64,000 nt of DNA from Streptomyces sp. HUAS CB01 (GCF_030406905.1 NZ_CP129137.1:4918001-4982000); one strand, 5' to 3'; positions 18,685 to 28,200 are shown, counted from the stretch's first letter. Notes: generated by a model from the sequence alone, not told the origin. Numbers and translations: made by a program.

Positions 18685-18699
18685 CGGGTCCGTCCGCGC

Positions 18700-19332
18700 T
18701 CAGGGGGCCAGGCCGTCGCCGAGCGTGTCGAGGGCACGGTCCAGGAGCGCGGCCAGGTCGTCCCGCCGGCCGCGCTCCGCCCAGAGGAGGGTGACCTCGC
18801 GCAGGGCGGCGATCACTGCGGCGGTGAGGACCCGCACCTCCAGGTCGCCGGCGTCGCGGCCGGTCCGCTCGGCGAGGACGCGGGACAGCAGCAGGGAGGT
18901 CTCGGCCGTGGTCTCGGCCAGCCGGGCCCGTACGGCCGGGACCTCCACCAGCAGCGTCGCGCGCAGGCGCATCGCGTCCGGGTCCTCCGTCAGGAGGGCC
19001 CGGACGGCGTGGGTGACGACGAACCGCAGGGACTGAAGGGGCGGTTCACCGGCAGGCCGGCGCCGCAGCATCTCCACCATCGCCGTGTCGGTCCCGTCGG
19101 TGAGGACGATGTCCTCCTTGGCGGCGAAGTAGCGGGAGACGGTGGACGGGGAGACCTCCGCGGCGGCGGCGATCTGTTCGATGGTGGTCGCCTCGTAGCC
19201 CTGCTCGGCGACCAGCCCGTACAGGGCCCGCCGGATCGCCGCACGGGTCTTGAGCTTCTTGCGCTCACGCAGTCCCGCCGGGGGCCGGTGTGCGGGAGCG
19301 CGACGGTGTGCGGAGGGGACCATGGCCGTCAT
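18700..19332 (-). CDS. TetR family transcriptional regulator
   Basis: A 210-residue regulator. The helix-turn-helix lies at about 43-73 (TTIEQIAAAAEVSPSTVSRY) after a basic tail, with an all-helical ligand domain behind. Two start codons are possible, ATG 19332 and ATG 19323. Neither has a strong ribosome site. It follows the hemolysin-III gene on the same strand after a 63-base gap and may be co-transcribed. The perfect palindrome at 20085-20102 in front of that gene is a candidate target. Confidence 0.88.
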   Translation of the reverse strand: MTAMVPSAHRRAPAHRPPAGLRERKKLKTRAAIRRALYGLVAEQGYEATTIEQIAAAAEVSPSTVSRYFAAKEDIVLTDGTDTAMVEMLRRRPAGEPPLQSLRFVVTHAVRALLTEDPDAMRLRATLLVEVPAVRARLAETTAETSLLLSRVLAERTGRDAGDLEVRVLTAAVIAALREVTLLWAERGRRDDLAALLDRALDTLGDGLAP

Positions 19333-19395
19333 TCTCGGACATCCGCCGCAGCCCGGGCCACGTCCGCGAACGAGTCACGGGCCCCCGGGAGCCGG

Positions 19396-20073
19396 TCAGG
19401 CGTGCTGGTAGGCGACCAGGGAGATCCCCACGTAGTGGACGACGAAGGCGGCCAGGGTGAGGGAGTGGAAGACCTCGTGGAAGCCGAACCAGCGCGGTGA
19501 CGGATTCGGCCGCTTCATCCCGTAGACCACGCCGCCGACGCTGTACAGCAGGCCGCCGACGATCACGAGCACGAGGACGGCGATGCCGCCCTTGCGCATG
19601 AAGTCGGGCAGGAAGAAGACCGCGGCCCAGCCCATCGCGATGTAGCAGGGCGTGTACAGCCACCGCGGCGCGCCCACCCAGAAGACCCGGAAGGCGATTC
19701 CGGCAACCGCTGCCGCCCAGACCGCCCACAACAGCACCCGCCCGGTGGAGTCCGGCAGGAGCAGCAGGGTCAGCGGGGTATACGTACCGGCGATGATCAG
19801 GAAGATGTTCGCGTGATCGAGCCGGCGGAGGACGGCCGTCGCGCGCGGGCCCCAGGTGCCCCGGTGGTAGAGCGCGCTCACACCGAAGAGCAGACAGGCG
19901 GTGAGTACGTAGATGCCGCAGGCGATCCGGCCGCGGGTCGAGTCCGCGAGAGCCGTCAGCACGATCCCGGCGATCAGCACGGCGGGAAACATCCCTGCGT
20001 GCAGCCATCCCCGCAACCGCGGCTTCACCGGCGGCGGATCGATCTCGTTCACGGCGGGCGAGGCTGCAGTCAT
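19396..20073 (-). CDS. Hemolysin III / PAQR family membrane protein (TrhA-like)
   Basis: A 225-residue seven-helix membrane protein. The three conserved PAQR elements are visible: SALYHRG after the second helix, RRLDHANIFLIIAGTYTP in the third, and GFHEVFHSLTLAAFVVHY near the end, supplying the His/Asp metal site. Despite the name, bacterial members are linked to membrane-lipid homeostasis. The ATG is at 20073. A palindrome lies immediately upstream (20085-20102). The next gene, pckG, is divergent. Confidence 0.9.
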   Translation of the reverse strand: MTAASPAVNEIDPPPVKPRLRGWLHAGMFPAVLIAGIVLTALADSTRGRIACGIYVLTACLLFGVSALYHRGTWGPRATAVLRRLDHANIFLIIAGTYTPLTLLLLPDSTGRVLLWAVWAAAVAGIAFRVFWVGAPRWLYTPCYIAMGWAAVFFLPDFMRKGGIAVLVLVIVGGLLYSVGGVVYGMKRPNPSPRWFGFHEVFHSLTLAAFVVHYVGISLVAYQHA

Positions 20074-20084
20074 GGCGGCATGCT

Positions 20085-20102
20085 ACCTACGGGCCCGTAG
20101 GT
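20085..20102. promoter_or_regulatory. Perfect 18-bp palindrome in the hemolysin III promoter region
   Basis: ACCTACGGG followed directly by CCCGTAGGT, 12 bases upstream of the hemolysin III ATG. The size and symmetry suit a TetR dimer and a TetR gene lies just downstream, so autoregulated control of the pair is a reasonable inference. Confidence 0.55.
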
Positions 20103-20267
20103 GACGGACTCCGAGTGGCCATGCTCACGTGAGAGGTCCTCTGGACATATGGGCACCGGGCACGGATGATCAGATGAGTGCGGTCGGCACCGGATGAGCA
20201 GCTACGAAGCATCCGGGTCGCAGCCCCCACGGGGCAACAACCTCAAACCCCTCTTTTAGGAGCAATC

Positions 20268-22103
20268 GTGGCGCGCGACATCGCGGCTCCCAGCAACGTC
20301 CCCACCAACCACCAGGAACTGATCGCCTGGGTCGACGAGATCGCAGCACTGACGCAGCCGGACAGGGTGGTCTGGTGCGACGGTTCCGAGGCCGAGTACG
20401 ACCGCCTGGCCGAGGAACTGGTCGCGAAGGGCACGTTCCGCAAGCTGGACCCGATCAAGCGCCCGAACTCGTACTACGCGGCCTCCGACCCCACGGACGT
20501 GGCGCGCGTCGAGGACCGCACCTTCATCTGCTCCGAGAAGGAGGAGGACGCCGGCCCGACGAACCACTGGAAGGCCCCCGCCGAGATGCGGGAGATCTTC
20601 ACCGGCGAGAAGGGCGTCTTCCGCGGTTCGATGAAGGGCCGGACGATGTACGTCGTCCCCTTCTGCATGGGCCCGCTCGGCTCGCCGCTCTCCGCGCTGG
20701 GCGTCGAGATCACCGACTCCGCCTACGTCGCCGTCTCCATGCGCACCATGACCCGGATGGGCCAGGCCGTCCTGGACGAGCTGGGCTCCGACGGCTTCTT
20801 CGTGAAGGCCGTGCACACCCTGGGCGCACCGCTGGAGCCGGGCCAGGAGGACGTGCCGTGGCCCTGCAACTCCACGAAGTACATCTCGCACTTCCCCGAG
20901 TCCCGTGAGATCTGGTCCTACGGTTCGGGCTACGGCGGCAACGCCCTGCTCGGCAAGAAGTGCTACGCCCTGCGCATCGCGTCCGTCATGGCCCGCGACG
21001 AGGGCTGGCTCGCCGAGCACATGCTGATCCTCAAGCTGACCCCGCCGCAGGGCGAGTCGAAGTACGTGGCCGCCGCCTTCCCGTCGGCCTGCGGCAAGAC
21101 CAACCTGGCCATGCTGGAGCCCACGATCTCCGGCTGGACCGTGGAGACGATCGGCGACGACATCGCCTGGATGCGGTTCGGCGAGGACGGCCGCCTCTAC
21201 GCGATCAACCCCGAGGCCGGCTTCTTCGGCGTCGCGCCCGGCACCGGCGAGCACACCAACGCCAACGCCATGAAGACCCTGTGGGGCAACGCGGTCTTCA
21301 CCAACGTCGCACTCACCGACGACAACGACATCTGGTGGGAGGGCATGACGGAGGACACTCCGGCCCACCTGACCGACTGGAAGGGCAACGACTGGACCCC
21401 GGAGTCCGGGGTCCCGGCCGCCCACCCGAACGCCCGCTTCACCGTCCCGGCCGCGCAGTGCCCGATCATCGCGCCGGAGTGGGAGGACCCGAAGGGTGTG
21501 CCGATCTCGGCGATCCTCTTCGGTGGCCGCCGCGCCTCCGCCGTCCCGCTGGTGACGGAGTCCTTCGACTGGCAGCACGGTGTCTTCCTGGGCGCGAACG
21601 TCGCCTCCGAGAAGACCGCCGCCGCCGAGGGCAAGGTCGGCGAGCTGCGCCGCGACCCGTTCGCGATGCTGCCCTTCTGCGGTTACAACATGGGCGACTA
21701 CATGGCCCACTGGATCAAGGTCGGGCAGGACGCCTCGGCACGGGGCGACGAGTCCAAGCTCCCGAAGATCTACTACGTGAACTGGTTCCGCAAGAACGAC
21801 GCCGGCAAGTTCGTCTGGCCGGGCTTCGGCGAGAACAGCCGCGTCCTGAAGTGGATCGTGGAGCGCCTGGAGGGCAAGGCCGAGGGCGTCGAGACCCCGA
21901 TCGGCATCCTCCCGACCCGGGAGTCCCTGGACACGGCCGGTCTGGAGCTGGCCGACGAGGACCTGGACTTCCTGCTCAAGGTCGACGCGGACGTCTGGCG
22001 CGAGGAGGCCGCGCTGGTCCCCGAGCACCTCAACACCTTCGGTGACCACACCCCGAAGGAACTGTGGGACGAGTACCGCGCCTTGGTGGCCCGACTGGGC
22101 TGA
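20268..22103 (+). CDS. pckG: GTP-dependent phosphoenolpyruvate carboxykinase
   Basis: A 611-residue PEP carboxykinase (GTP type), converting oxaloacetate and GTP to PEP, the first step of gluconeogenesis. It has the P-loop [13 protein letters not shown] with the reactive cysteine, the downstream metal site [10 protein letters not shown], and [10 protein letters not shown], all diagnostic for the GTP class. The GTG at 20268 is chosen because AGGAG is five bases upstream and homologues start ARDIAAPS. A frame extension to 20178 lacks a ribosome site. Monocistronic with a strong terminator. Confidence 0.96.
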   Translation: MARDIAAPSNVPTNHQELIAWVDEIAALTQPDRVVWCDGSEAEYDRLAEELVAKGTFRKLDPIKRPNSYYAASDPTDVARVEDRTFICSEKEEDAGPTNHWKAPAEMREIFTGEKGVFRGSMKGRTMYVVPFCMGPLGSPLSALGVEITDSAYVAVSMRTMTRMGQAVLDELGSDGFFVKAVHTLGAPLEPGQEDVPWPCNSTKYISHFPESREIWSYGSGYGGNALLGKKCYALRIASVMARDEGWLAEHMLILKLTPPQGESKYVAAAFPSACGKTNLAMLEPTISGWTVETIGDDIAWMRFGEDGRLYAINPEAGFFGVAPGTGEHTNANAMKTLWGNAVFTNVALTDDNDIWWEGMTEDTPAHLTDWKGNDWTPESGVPAAHPNARFTVPAAQCPIIAPEWEDPKGVPISAILFGGRRASAVPLVTESFDWQHGVFLGANVASEKTAAAEGKVGELRRDPFAMLPFCGYNMGDYMAHWIKVGQDASARGDESKLPKIYYVNWFRKNDAGKFVWPGFGENSRVLKWIVERLEGKAEGVETPIGILPTRESLDTAGLELADEDLDFLLKVDADVWREEAALVPEHLNTFGDHTPKELWDEYRALVARLG

Positions 22104-22122
22104 ACCCCCACTCGGAGCTGAG

Positions 22123-22166
22123 ACCGGGGCCCGCACCGTACAACGGCGTACGGAGCGGGCCCCGGT
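22123..22166 (+). terminator. Terminator of pckG
   Basis: A 12-bp outer stem (22123-22134 with 22155-22166) plus an inner CCGTAC/GTACGG stem, 20 bases after the stop codon. Confidence 0.8.
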
Positions 22167-22254
22167 CCTTGCCCGGCTCCGGTCCGTTCCTGCGGACGGC
22201 CCCTTTCCTGCCGCACCCTGGTCATGTTCATGAACCTCGGTCGAGAATGTGGCC

Positions 22255-23385
22255 ATGGGTATCGCCGACCGCATCACCTCGGTCCGTCTGTCGCACGTCG
22301 ACCTGCCCCTGTCCACGCCGATCAGCGACGCGAAGGTCCTCACGGGACGCCAGAAGCCGCTCACCCGCGTCGCGTTCCTCTTCGCCGAGATCACCGCCGA
22401 GTCCGGCCATCGGGGCCTCGGCTTCGGCTACTCCAAGCGAGCCGGGGGTCCCGCCCTCTACGCCCACGCCCGTGAGATCGCGCCGGAACTCCTGGGTGAG
22501 GACCCCAACGACACCGGCCGGCTCTGGAGCAAGCTGGTCTGGGCGGGTGCCTCGGTGGGCCGCAGCGGAGTCGCGGTCCAGGCCGTCGCCGCGTTCGACA
22601 TCGCCCTCTGGGACCTCAAGGCCCGGCGCGCCGGTCTGCCCCTCGCCAAACTCCTCGGCGCCCACCGCGAGTCCGTCGACGTCTACAACACCTCCGGCGG
22701 CTTTCTCTCCTCGCCCCTGGAGCAGGTCCTGGACAACGCGGACCTGGCACGGTCACGGGGCGTCGGCGGCATCAAGATCAAGGTCGGCTCGCCCGATCCG
22801 GCGGAGGACCTGCGGCGGGTCGAGGCCGTACGGGCGCACCTGGGAGACGGCGTGCCGCTGATGGTCGACGCGAACCAGCAGTGGGAGCGGTCCGCCGCGC
22901 TGCGGATCGGGCGCCGGCTGGAGGCGTACGACCTCGTCTGGATCGAGGAGCCGCTGGACGCGTACGACGCGGAGGGCCACGCCGCGCTCGCCGCGGCGCT
23001 GGACCCGCCCGTCGCGACCGGCGAGATGCTGACGTCGGTCGCCGAGCACACCGCGCTGATCGACGCGAACGCCTCGGACGTCGTCCAGCCGGACGCCCCG
23101 CGGGTCGGCGGGATCACCCCGTTCCTGCGGATCACGGCGCTGGCCGACCGGAAGGGGCTGTCACTCGCGCCGCACTTCGTGATGGAGCTGCATCTGCATC
23201 TCGCGGCGGCCTACCCGGGGACCGCGTGGGTGGAGCACTTCGAGTGGCTGGAGCCGCTGTTCGAGGAGCGCCTGCAGCTGAAGGACGGCCGGCTGCTGGT
23301 CCCGGACCGTCCGGGGCTCGGGTTGACGCCCAGCGACCGTGCGGCGCGGTGGACGGTCGACTCGGTGCTGGTGCGGGAGGGTTGA
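22255..23385 (+). CDS. Enolase-superfamily dehydratase (mandelate racemase/muconate lactonizing type)
   Basis: A 376-residue enzyme counted from ATG 22255; a GTG at 22249 would add two residues and neither has a clear ribosome site. The barrel residues are in place: GIKIKVG with the Lys-x-Lys base, MVDANQQW and WIEEPL and TGEML supplying the magnesium-binding Asp/Glu/Glu, and SLAPHFVMELHLH with the C-terminal His. This pattern is that of the talarate/galactarate (sugar acid) dehydratases rather than the Lys-only lactonizing enzymes. The exact sugar acid is not determinable. The gene stands alone. Confidence 0.85.
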   Translation: MGIADRITSVRLSHVDLPLSTPISDAKVLTGRQKPLTRVAFLFAEITAESGHRGLGFGYSKRAGGPALYAHAREIAPELLGEDPNDTGRLWSKLVWAGASVGRSGVAVQAVAAFDIALWDLKARRAGLPLAKLLGAHRESVDVYNTSGGFLSSPLEQVLDNADLARSRGVGGIKIKVGSPDPAEDLRRVEAVRAHLGDGVPLMVDANQQWERSAALRIGRRLEAYDLVWIEEPLDAYDAEGHAALAAALDPPVATGEMLTSVAEHTALIDANASDVVQPDAPRVGGITPFLRITALADRKGLSLAPHFVMELHLHLAAAYPGTAWVEHFEWLEPLFEERLQLKDGRLLVPDRPGLGLTPSDRAARWTVDSVLVREG

Positions 23386-23541
23386 GCCGCCCGTTCATGG
23401 GCGCGCCCCGTCGCCGGAAAGGCAGGCGGGGCGTCGGTCGGCCGGGGCGTCGGGACACCGGCGGGGCCGGGCGTTCCCGCACCCGGTCGTCCGCAGCCGG
23501 GCCGCGCGGACCGGCCCGGGCGAGGCCGTTGGCGAGTGGCG

Positions 23542-23575
23542 CCCGGTCCGCGCGCCTCGTGGCACGCGGACCGGG
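23542..23575. terminator. Hairpin between convergent genes
   Basis: An 11-bp stem CCCGGTCCGCG with CGCGGACCGGG and 12-base loop, between the enolase-superfamily gene and the 128-residue gene on the minus strand. Confidence 0.55.
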
Positions 23576-23579
23576 GCCG

Positions 23580-23966
23580 TCAGGGGGCGCCGACCAGATG
23601 CGTGTCGCGCAGGGCGGCGGTGTGCGCGTCCATCCGCTCGGCGGAGAGGATCGCGGCGGCGGTGTCGGCGCGCGAGGCGGCGACCACCAGGGCGCGCCCG
23701 GCGAGAGCGAGGGCGCGGCGATGCAGGGCGGCCGGGTCGGCGCCGGTGAGCCCGGCATGACGGAGCGGCGCGGTGCCGCGCAGCCGGGCGACCTGCTCGG
23801 CGATGCGCTCGGCCTCGGCGCCGAGGCCGAGCTCGTCGGTGACCGCGAGGAGCGCGGCGAGATGCCCGGCGAGCTGGATGTCCAGCTCCTCCTCACGGGA
23901 GCGGTGGGGAAAGTCGCACTCGCCGGCCATCGAGTGCACCGATTTGGAGCGGATCGGTTCGTACAT
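23580..23966 (-). CDS. Conserved Streptomyces protein of unknown function (128 residues)
   Basis: The ATG at 23966 has AGGAGG eight bases upstream. The protein is predicted almost entirely helical and begins YEPIRSKSVHSMAG, with HRSREEELDIQLAGHLAALLAV and a late Ala-rich helix. I remember near-identical N-termini in other Streptomyces genomes but no assigned role. It has no signal peptide, cysteine motif or catalytic signature, and is likely cytoplasmic. The region upstream (23990-24030) is less GC-rich and could hold the promoter. Confidence 0.7.
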   Translation of the reverse strand: MYEPIRSKSVHSMAGECDFPHRSREEELDIQLAGHLAALLAVTDELGLGAEAERIAEQVARLRGTAPLRHAGLTGADPAALHRRALALAGRALVVAASRADTAAAILSAERMDAHTAALRDTHLVGAP

Positions 23967-24033
23967 GGGGACGGCCTCCTGCAGTAGCCCTGCAGCCATC
24001 CTACATTGGATCGCGTCTAAAGTTGAGTGGCGT

Positions 24034-24069
24034 CCGGAAGCGTGGGGTCCCGGTCCGCTCACGCTCCGG
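24034..24069 (-). terminator. Terminator of the aminotransferase gene
   Basis: An imperfect stem CCGGAAGCGTG with CACGCTCCGG, 14 bases beyond the stop on the minus strand. Confidence 0.5.
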
Positions 24070-24082
24070 AACCCCGGCGGGG

Positions 24083-25294
24083 TCAGGGCTGGCTGTAGCC
24101 GTCCAGGAAGTTCCCGATCCGGGTGACGGCGTCCGCCAGGTCCGTCGCGTTCGGCAGGGTGACGATCCGGAAGTGGTCCGGCTCGTGCCAGTTGAAGCCC
24201 GTCCCGTGGACGACCATGATCTTCTCGGCCCGCAGCAGGTCCAGCACCATCTGCCGGTCGTCCTTGATCTTGTAGACCTGCGGGTCCAGACGGGGGAAGA
24301 GGTAGAGGGCGCCCTTGGGCTTCACGCACGTCACGCCGGGGATCTGCGTCAGCAGGTCGTACGCCGCGTCGCGCTGCTCCAGCAGTCGGCCGCCGGGAAG
24401 TACCAGGTCCTCGATGGACTGCCGGCCCTGGAGTGCGGCGGCCACCGCGTGCTGGGCGGGCATGTTGGCGCACAGCCGCATGTTCGCCAGGATCGTCAGG
24501 CCCTCGATGTACGAGGCCGCGTGCGCCTTGGGACCGCAGACGGCGAGCCAGCCGCTGCGGTAGCCCGCGACCCGGTAGTTCTTCGACATGCCGTTGAAGG
24601 TGAGGACCATCAGGTCCGGTGCGACCGCGGCCGTCGGGGTGTGCGTTGCGCCGTCGTAGAGGATCTTGTCGTAGATCTCGTCCGAGCACACCACCAGCCG
24701 GTGCCGGCGGGCGATGTCCGTGAGCTGCCGCAGCATCGCGTCGTCGTAGACCGCGCCGGTGGGGTTGTTCGGGTTGATGATCACGATCGCCTTGGTGCGA
24801 TCGGTGATCTTCCGCTCGATGTCCGCGAGGTCCGGCATCCAGTCGGACTGCTCGTCGCACCGGTAGTGCACGGCCGTCCCGCCGGAGAGCGACACGGCCG
24901 CCGTCCAGAGCGGGTAGTCCGGCGCCGGGACCAGGACCTCGTCGCCGTCGTCGAGCAGCGCCTGCATCGACATCTGGATCAGCTCGGAGACGCCGTTGCC
25001 GAGGTAGATGTCCTCGACCGAGAGCGGAATGCCCTTGGTCTCGTACTGGCTCATGATCGCGCGGCGCGCGCTCAGCAGGCCCTTCGCGTCGCCGTAGCCG
25101 TGGGCGTCCGCCACGTTCCGCAGTATGTCCTCGAGGATCGCCGGCGGGCACTCGAACCCGAAGGCGGCCGGGTTCCCGGTGTTCAGCTTGAGGATGCGGT
25201 GCCCTGCGGCCTCCAGTCGCATCGCCTCCTCGAGCACCGGTCCGCGGATCTCGTAACAGACGTTGGCGAGCTTGGTCGACTGGATCACCTGCAT
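24083..25294 (-). CDS. Class I/II PLP aminotransferase, AlaA-like (probable alanine transaminase)
   Basis: A 403-residue aminotransferase of fold type I. Visible motifs are LNTGNPAAFGF, PDYPLWTAAVSLSGG, IINPNNPTGAVY, CSDEIYDKI, the PLP lysine in FNGMSKNYRVAGYRSGW, and HFRIVTLPN with the carboxylate-binding Arg. The YRVAGYRSGW context and the length match the E. coli AlaA/YfbQ group that interconverts pyruvate/glutamate and alanine/2-oxoglutarate. The ATG at 25294 starts the conserved QSTKLANVCYEIRGPV. The gene is single. Confidence 0.9.
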   Translation of the reverse strand: MQVIQSTKLANVCYEIRGPVLEEAMRLEAAGHRILKLNTGNPAAFGFECPPAILEDILRNVADAHGYGDAKGLLSARRAIMSQYETKGIPLSVEDIYLGNGVSELIQMSMQALLDDGDEVLVPAPDYPLWTAAVSLSGGTAVHYRCDEQSDWMPDLADIERKITDRTKAIVIINPNNPTGAVYDDAMLRQLTDIARRHRLVVCSDEIYDKILYDGATHTPTAAVAPDLMVLTFNGMSKNYRVAGYRSGWLAVCGPKAHAASYIEGLTILANMRLCANMPAQHAVAAALQGRQSIEDLVLPGGRLLEQRDAAYDLLTQIPGVTCVKPKGALYLFPRLDPQVYKIKDDRQMVLDLLRAEKIMVVHGTGFNWHEPDHFRIVTLPNATDLADAVTRIGNFLDGYSQP

Positions 25295-25531
25295 GACGCG
25301 AGCTTACGGGCCCGCCGCGGCACGCGCTCCGTGTTTTGGGCCACCCCCGGGGTCCGGACGGGTCGTGAGCCGAGGCGTCCCGGGCGGCCCGAGGGGGTGG
25401 GGAGGGGCGACGCCGGCGGGCCTTCGCCCGGTGAGTGGCCGAATTCCTACGATGGCGGGGCCTTCTTCGGGCCTTTCCGTGCGGAAAAGTCTCCTTTGTG
25501 AGGAGGTTGTCGCGGCTGACATCGCGCTGTT

Positions 25532-25537
25532 TACAAT
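25532..25537 (+). promoter_or_regulatory. Putative -10 element for a leaderless transcript
   Basis: TACAAT lies nine bases before the GTG at 25546, so transcription would begin at or within 1-2 bases of the start codon. TTGTCG and TTGTGA further upstream are weak -35 candidates. Confidence 0.45.
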
Positions 25538-25545
25538 GCGCGGCT

Positions 25546-26022
25546 GTGACTCGCCAGCGGAACGCAGTGTTCGTCGACGCCTCCGGGCGCCGACGCCGGC
25601 TCATGAAGTTCGTATCGGTCGCCCTGGGTGCCCTGTGCGTGTGTTTTCTCGCCGTCGTGGCGATCGGTGCCTTCGGCGCCGGGCCGGCCGGCGGGCCGCT
25701 CCCGTGGAGCCAGAGCCGGCAGGACGGGGAGCCTGCGGCAGGTGAGCCCTCCCCGTCGCGGGAGGACACCGGGGAGCCGGTCGAGGAGGAGCCCGCCGGC
25801 GTCGGCGGGACGGAGCGCGAGCCCGCCTCGGAACCGTCGTCCGGGACCCCCGGCCCGCCCGTTCCGAGAGCCTCCAGCCCCGCGGGCCCGGGCGGCGGCA
25901 CGTCGGAACCGCCGGCGGCCACATCGGCACCTTCCGAGGCGAGCGTGGTGACCGACGCGCCCGGCAACTCGGGCAATGCTCCCCGGCGCAGTCCGGGCGC
26001 GGAAGGCAAGGGGCCGAGGTGA
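25546..26022 (+). CDS. Membrane-anchored Pro/Ser/Glu-rich protein coupled to a glycosyltransferase
   Basis: A 158-residue protein starting at GTG 25546, probably on a leaderless mRNA (TACAAT box nine bases upstream, no ribosome site). A basic head RRRRLMK precedes one helix (about 21-44), and the remaining two thirds are low-complexity Pro, Ser, Gly and Glu, as in extracytoplasmic linkers. The stop overlaps the next GTG (GTGA), so it is co-translated with the deacetylase-glycosyltransferase and is likely part of the same surface-glycan machine. No known family. Confidence 0.65.
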   Translation: MTRQRNAVFVDASGRRRRLMKFVSVALGALCVCFLAVVAIGAFGAGPAGGPLPWSQSRQDGEPAAGEPSPSREDTGEPVEEEPAGVGGTEREPASEPSSGTPGPPVPRASSPAGPGGGTSEPPAATSAPSEASVVTDAPGNSGNAPRRSPGAEGKGPR

Positions 26023-28115
26023 CCCGGCACGCCGCGCGCCGCGACCCGCGCGCCCACTGGGTGCTGCTGAGCCTCACCCTGGCAGCGCTGGCCACGGCTC
26101 TGATCTTCAGCGGCTACGGGCGACACGAGATAGCCCCGACCGCCGCCCCGCCGGGCCGATGCACGGCCACGGCGGACACCGCGTTCTCGGGCGGGCCGGT
26201 GCTGAGGAAGGATCCGGAGTCCAGCGGTGTGGTCGCGGCCCGGATGCCCGCCGGCACCGTCGCACTCACCTATGACGGCGGCCCCGACCCCGCCTGGACG
26301 CCCGCCCTGCTCGACGTGCTGGCGCGGGGCGGCGCGAAGGCGACGTTCTTTCTCACCGGGACCCAGGCCGCCGCCCACCCCGACCTGGTGCGCAGGATCA
26401 AGGACGACGGTCACGAGATCGGATCCCACACCTATACGGACGCCAATCTCGCCGCGCTTTCCGGGCCCCGCACCCGGCTCGAACTCGCCCTCACGCAGAA
26501 CGTCCTCGCCGGGACGGCGGGCATCGGTACCCACCTCCTGCGGCTGCCGCACACCGCCGGGCCCGCCACGCTCTGCGGAGCCATGGGCGCGGCGGCGTAC
26601 CGCGCCCTCGACGACGGCTATGTCGTGATCACCGCCGACCCCCCGGGACGGACCTCCGGTCAGGGGGCCGTGCGCACGCTCACCGGCTCACCGGCGGCCG
26701 TCGGGGAGACCGAGCGGCTGCTGGCCGCCGGCGGCGGCGGCGAGGTCCGGTTCACCACCATCGGCCGCGGGCTCGGGCTGACGGGCACCACTTACGATGT
26801 GTCCACCGCGGCGGAGTGGAGGGGGGCCGCGGTTGTCCGTGCCCAGCAGGGGTCCCGGGCTTTCGCCGACGCCATGACCTGGTTCCTGGTCGCCGCCGGT
26901 GTGATCACCGCCGCTCGCCTCGTGATGCTCTTCACCGTGGCGCGGGTCCATGTGAAGCGCGTCCGCGCCAGGCGTCCACGCCGCTCCCGCCGTCGCGGCG
27001 GGCCCCTGGTGCCCCCCGTCACCGATCCGGTCTCGGTGATCGTTCCGGCGTACAACGAGGAGGCGGGCATCGAGGCGACCGTGCGTTCGCTGCTCGCGTC
27101 CTCCCACGGTGCCGTCCAGGTCATCGTCGTCGACGACGGCTCGACCGACCGGACCTTCCAGATCGCCGACTCCATCGAGGACCGCCGTGTGATGGTGATC
27201 CGCCAGCCGAACGCGGGCAAGGCCGCCGCGCTCAACGCGGGTCTGGCCTGGGCCCACTTCGACATCATCGTGATGATCGACGGCGACACCGTCTTCGAGC
27301 CCGACGCGATCGGCAACCTGATCCAACCGCTCGCGGATCCGCGAGTGGGCGCCGTGAGCGGCAACACCAAGGTCGGCAACCGGCAGGGGGTCCTCGGCCG
27401 CTGGCAGCACCTCGAATACGTCATCGGCTTCAATCTCGACCGCCGTATGTTCGATGTCCTGGAGTGCATGCCGACCGTCCCCGGGGCGATCGGCGCGTTC
27501 CGCCGTGAGGCGCTGCTGGGCGTGGGGGGCGTCAGCGACGACACCCTCGCAGAGGACACCGACCTCACCATGGCCCTGTGCCGGGCGGGCTGGCGCGTCG
27601 TCTACGAGGAGTCCGCGGTTGCCTGGACGGAGGCCCCGGCGACGGTTCGCCAACTCTGGAAGCAGCGTTACCGCTGGTGCTACGGCACTCTCCAGGCCAT
27701 GTGGAAGCACCGGGGTGCCGTGGTCGGGCGCGGAGCCGCCGGAAAACTGGGCCGCCGCGGCCTCCTGTACCTCCTGCTCTTCCAGACGGTCCTGCCCTTG
27801 CTCGCCCCGCTCGTGGACGTGTTCGCCCTGTACGGTCTGCTGTTCCAGGGAGCCGGGCAGGCGGCGGCCGTCTGGCTCGTGTTCACCGCGGTTCAGGTGC
27901 TCAGTGCGATGTACGCGCTGAGGCTGGACCGCGAGCGGTTCGAGCCCCTGTGGAGCCTGCCGCTCCAGATCTTCGTCTACCGCCAGCTGATGTACCTGGT
28001 GGTCGTCCAGTCGGTGGTCACGGCCCTCATGGGCAATCGGCTCCGGTGGCAGCGGATGGACCGGACCGGCTCGGCGACGGACGAGCTGTCGGACCGCCGC
28101 ACCACGGCGGTCTGA
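26019..28115 (+). CDS. Bifunctional protein: degenerate polysaccharide deacetylase (NodB) domain plus GT2 synthase
   Basis: A 698-residue membrane protein. An N-terminal helix (15-32) exports a NodB-like domain (about 75-260). A second helix (about 288-310) leads to a cytoplasmic GT2 domain with SVIVPAYNEE, VDDGSTD, MIDGDT, LAEDTD and QRYRWCYG, then several C-terminal helices. The family (deacetylase-GT2 fusions such as MatB) makes and modifies poly-N-acetylglucosamine-like glycans. The metal site is broken: the usual TFDDGP reads TYDGGP (G87 in place of the ligand Asp) and HxxxH reads HTYTD (H137 kept, second His replaced by D141). RPPY reads RLPH. The GT half looks intact. GTG 26019 overlaps the upstream stop. 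Confidence 0.88.
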   Translation: MTRHAARRDPRAHWVLLSLTLAALATALIFSGYGRHEIAPTAAPPGRCTATADTAFSGGPVLRKDPESSGVVAARMPAGTVALTYDGGPDPAWTPALLDVLARGGAKATFFLTGTQAAAHPDLVRRIKDDGHEIGSHTYTDANLAALSGPRTRLELALTQNVLAGTAGIGTHLLRLPHTAGPATLCGAMGAAAYRALDDGYVVITADPPGRTSGQGAVRTLTGSPAAVGETERLLAAGGGGEVRFTTIGRGLGLTGTTYDVSTAAEWRGAAVVRAQQGSRAFADAMTWFLVAAGVITAARLVMLFTVARVHVKRVRARRPRRSRRRGGPLVPPVTDPVSVIVPAYNEEAGIEATVRSLLASSHGAVQVIVVDDGSTDRTFQIADSIEDRRVMVIRQPNAGKAAALNAGLAWAHFDIIVMIDGDTVFEPDAIGNLIQPLADPRVGAVSGNTKVGNRQGVLGRWQHLEYVIGFNLDRRMFDVLECMPTVPGAIGAFRREALLGVGGVSDDTLAEDTDLTMALCRAGWRVVYEESAVAWTEAPATVRQLWKQRYRWCYGTLQAMWKHRGAVVGRGAAGKLGRRGLLYLLLFQTVLPLLAPLVDVFALYGLLFQGAGQAAAVWLVFTAVQVLSAMYALRLDRERFEPLWSLPLQIFVYRQLMYLVVVQSVVTALMGNRLRWQRMDRTGSATDELSDRRTTAV

Positions 28116-28200
28116 GCCCACGCGCGGTGCGATCTGAACCGGGACGACGCATCCGCACGCTCGGCCCACCCGAACACGCTGATGAGCGGCTGCCTCCGGA

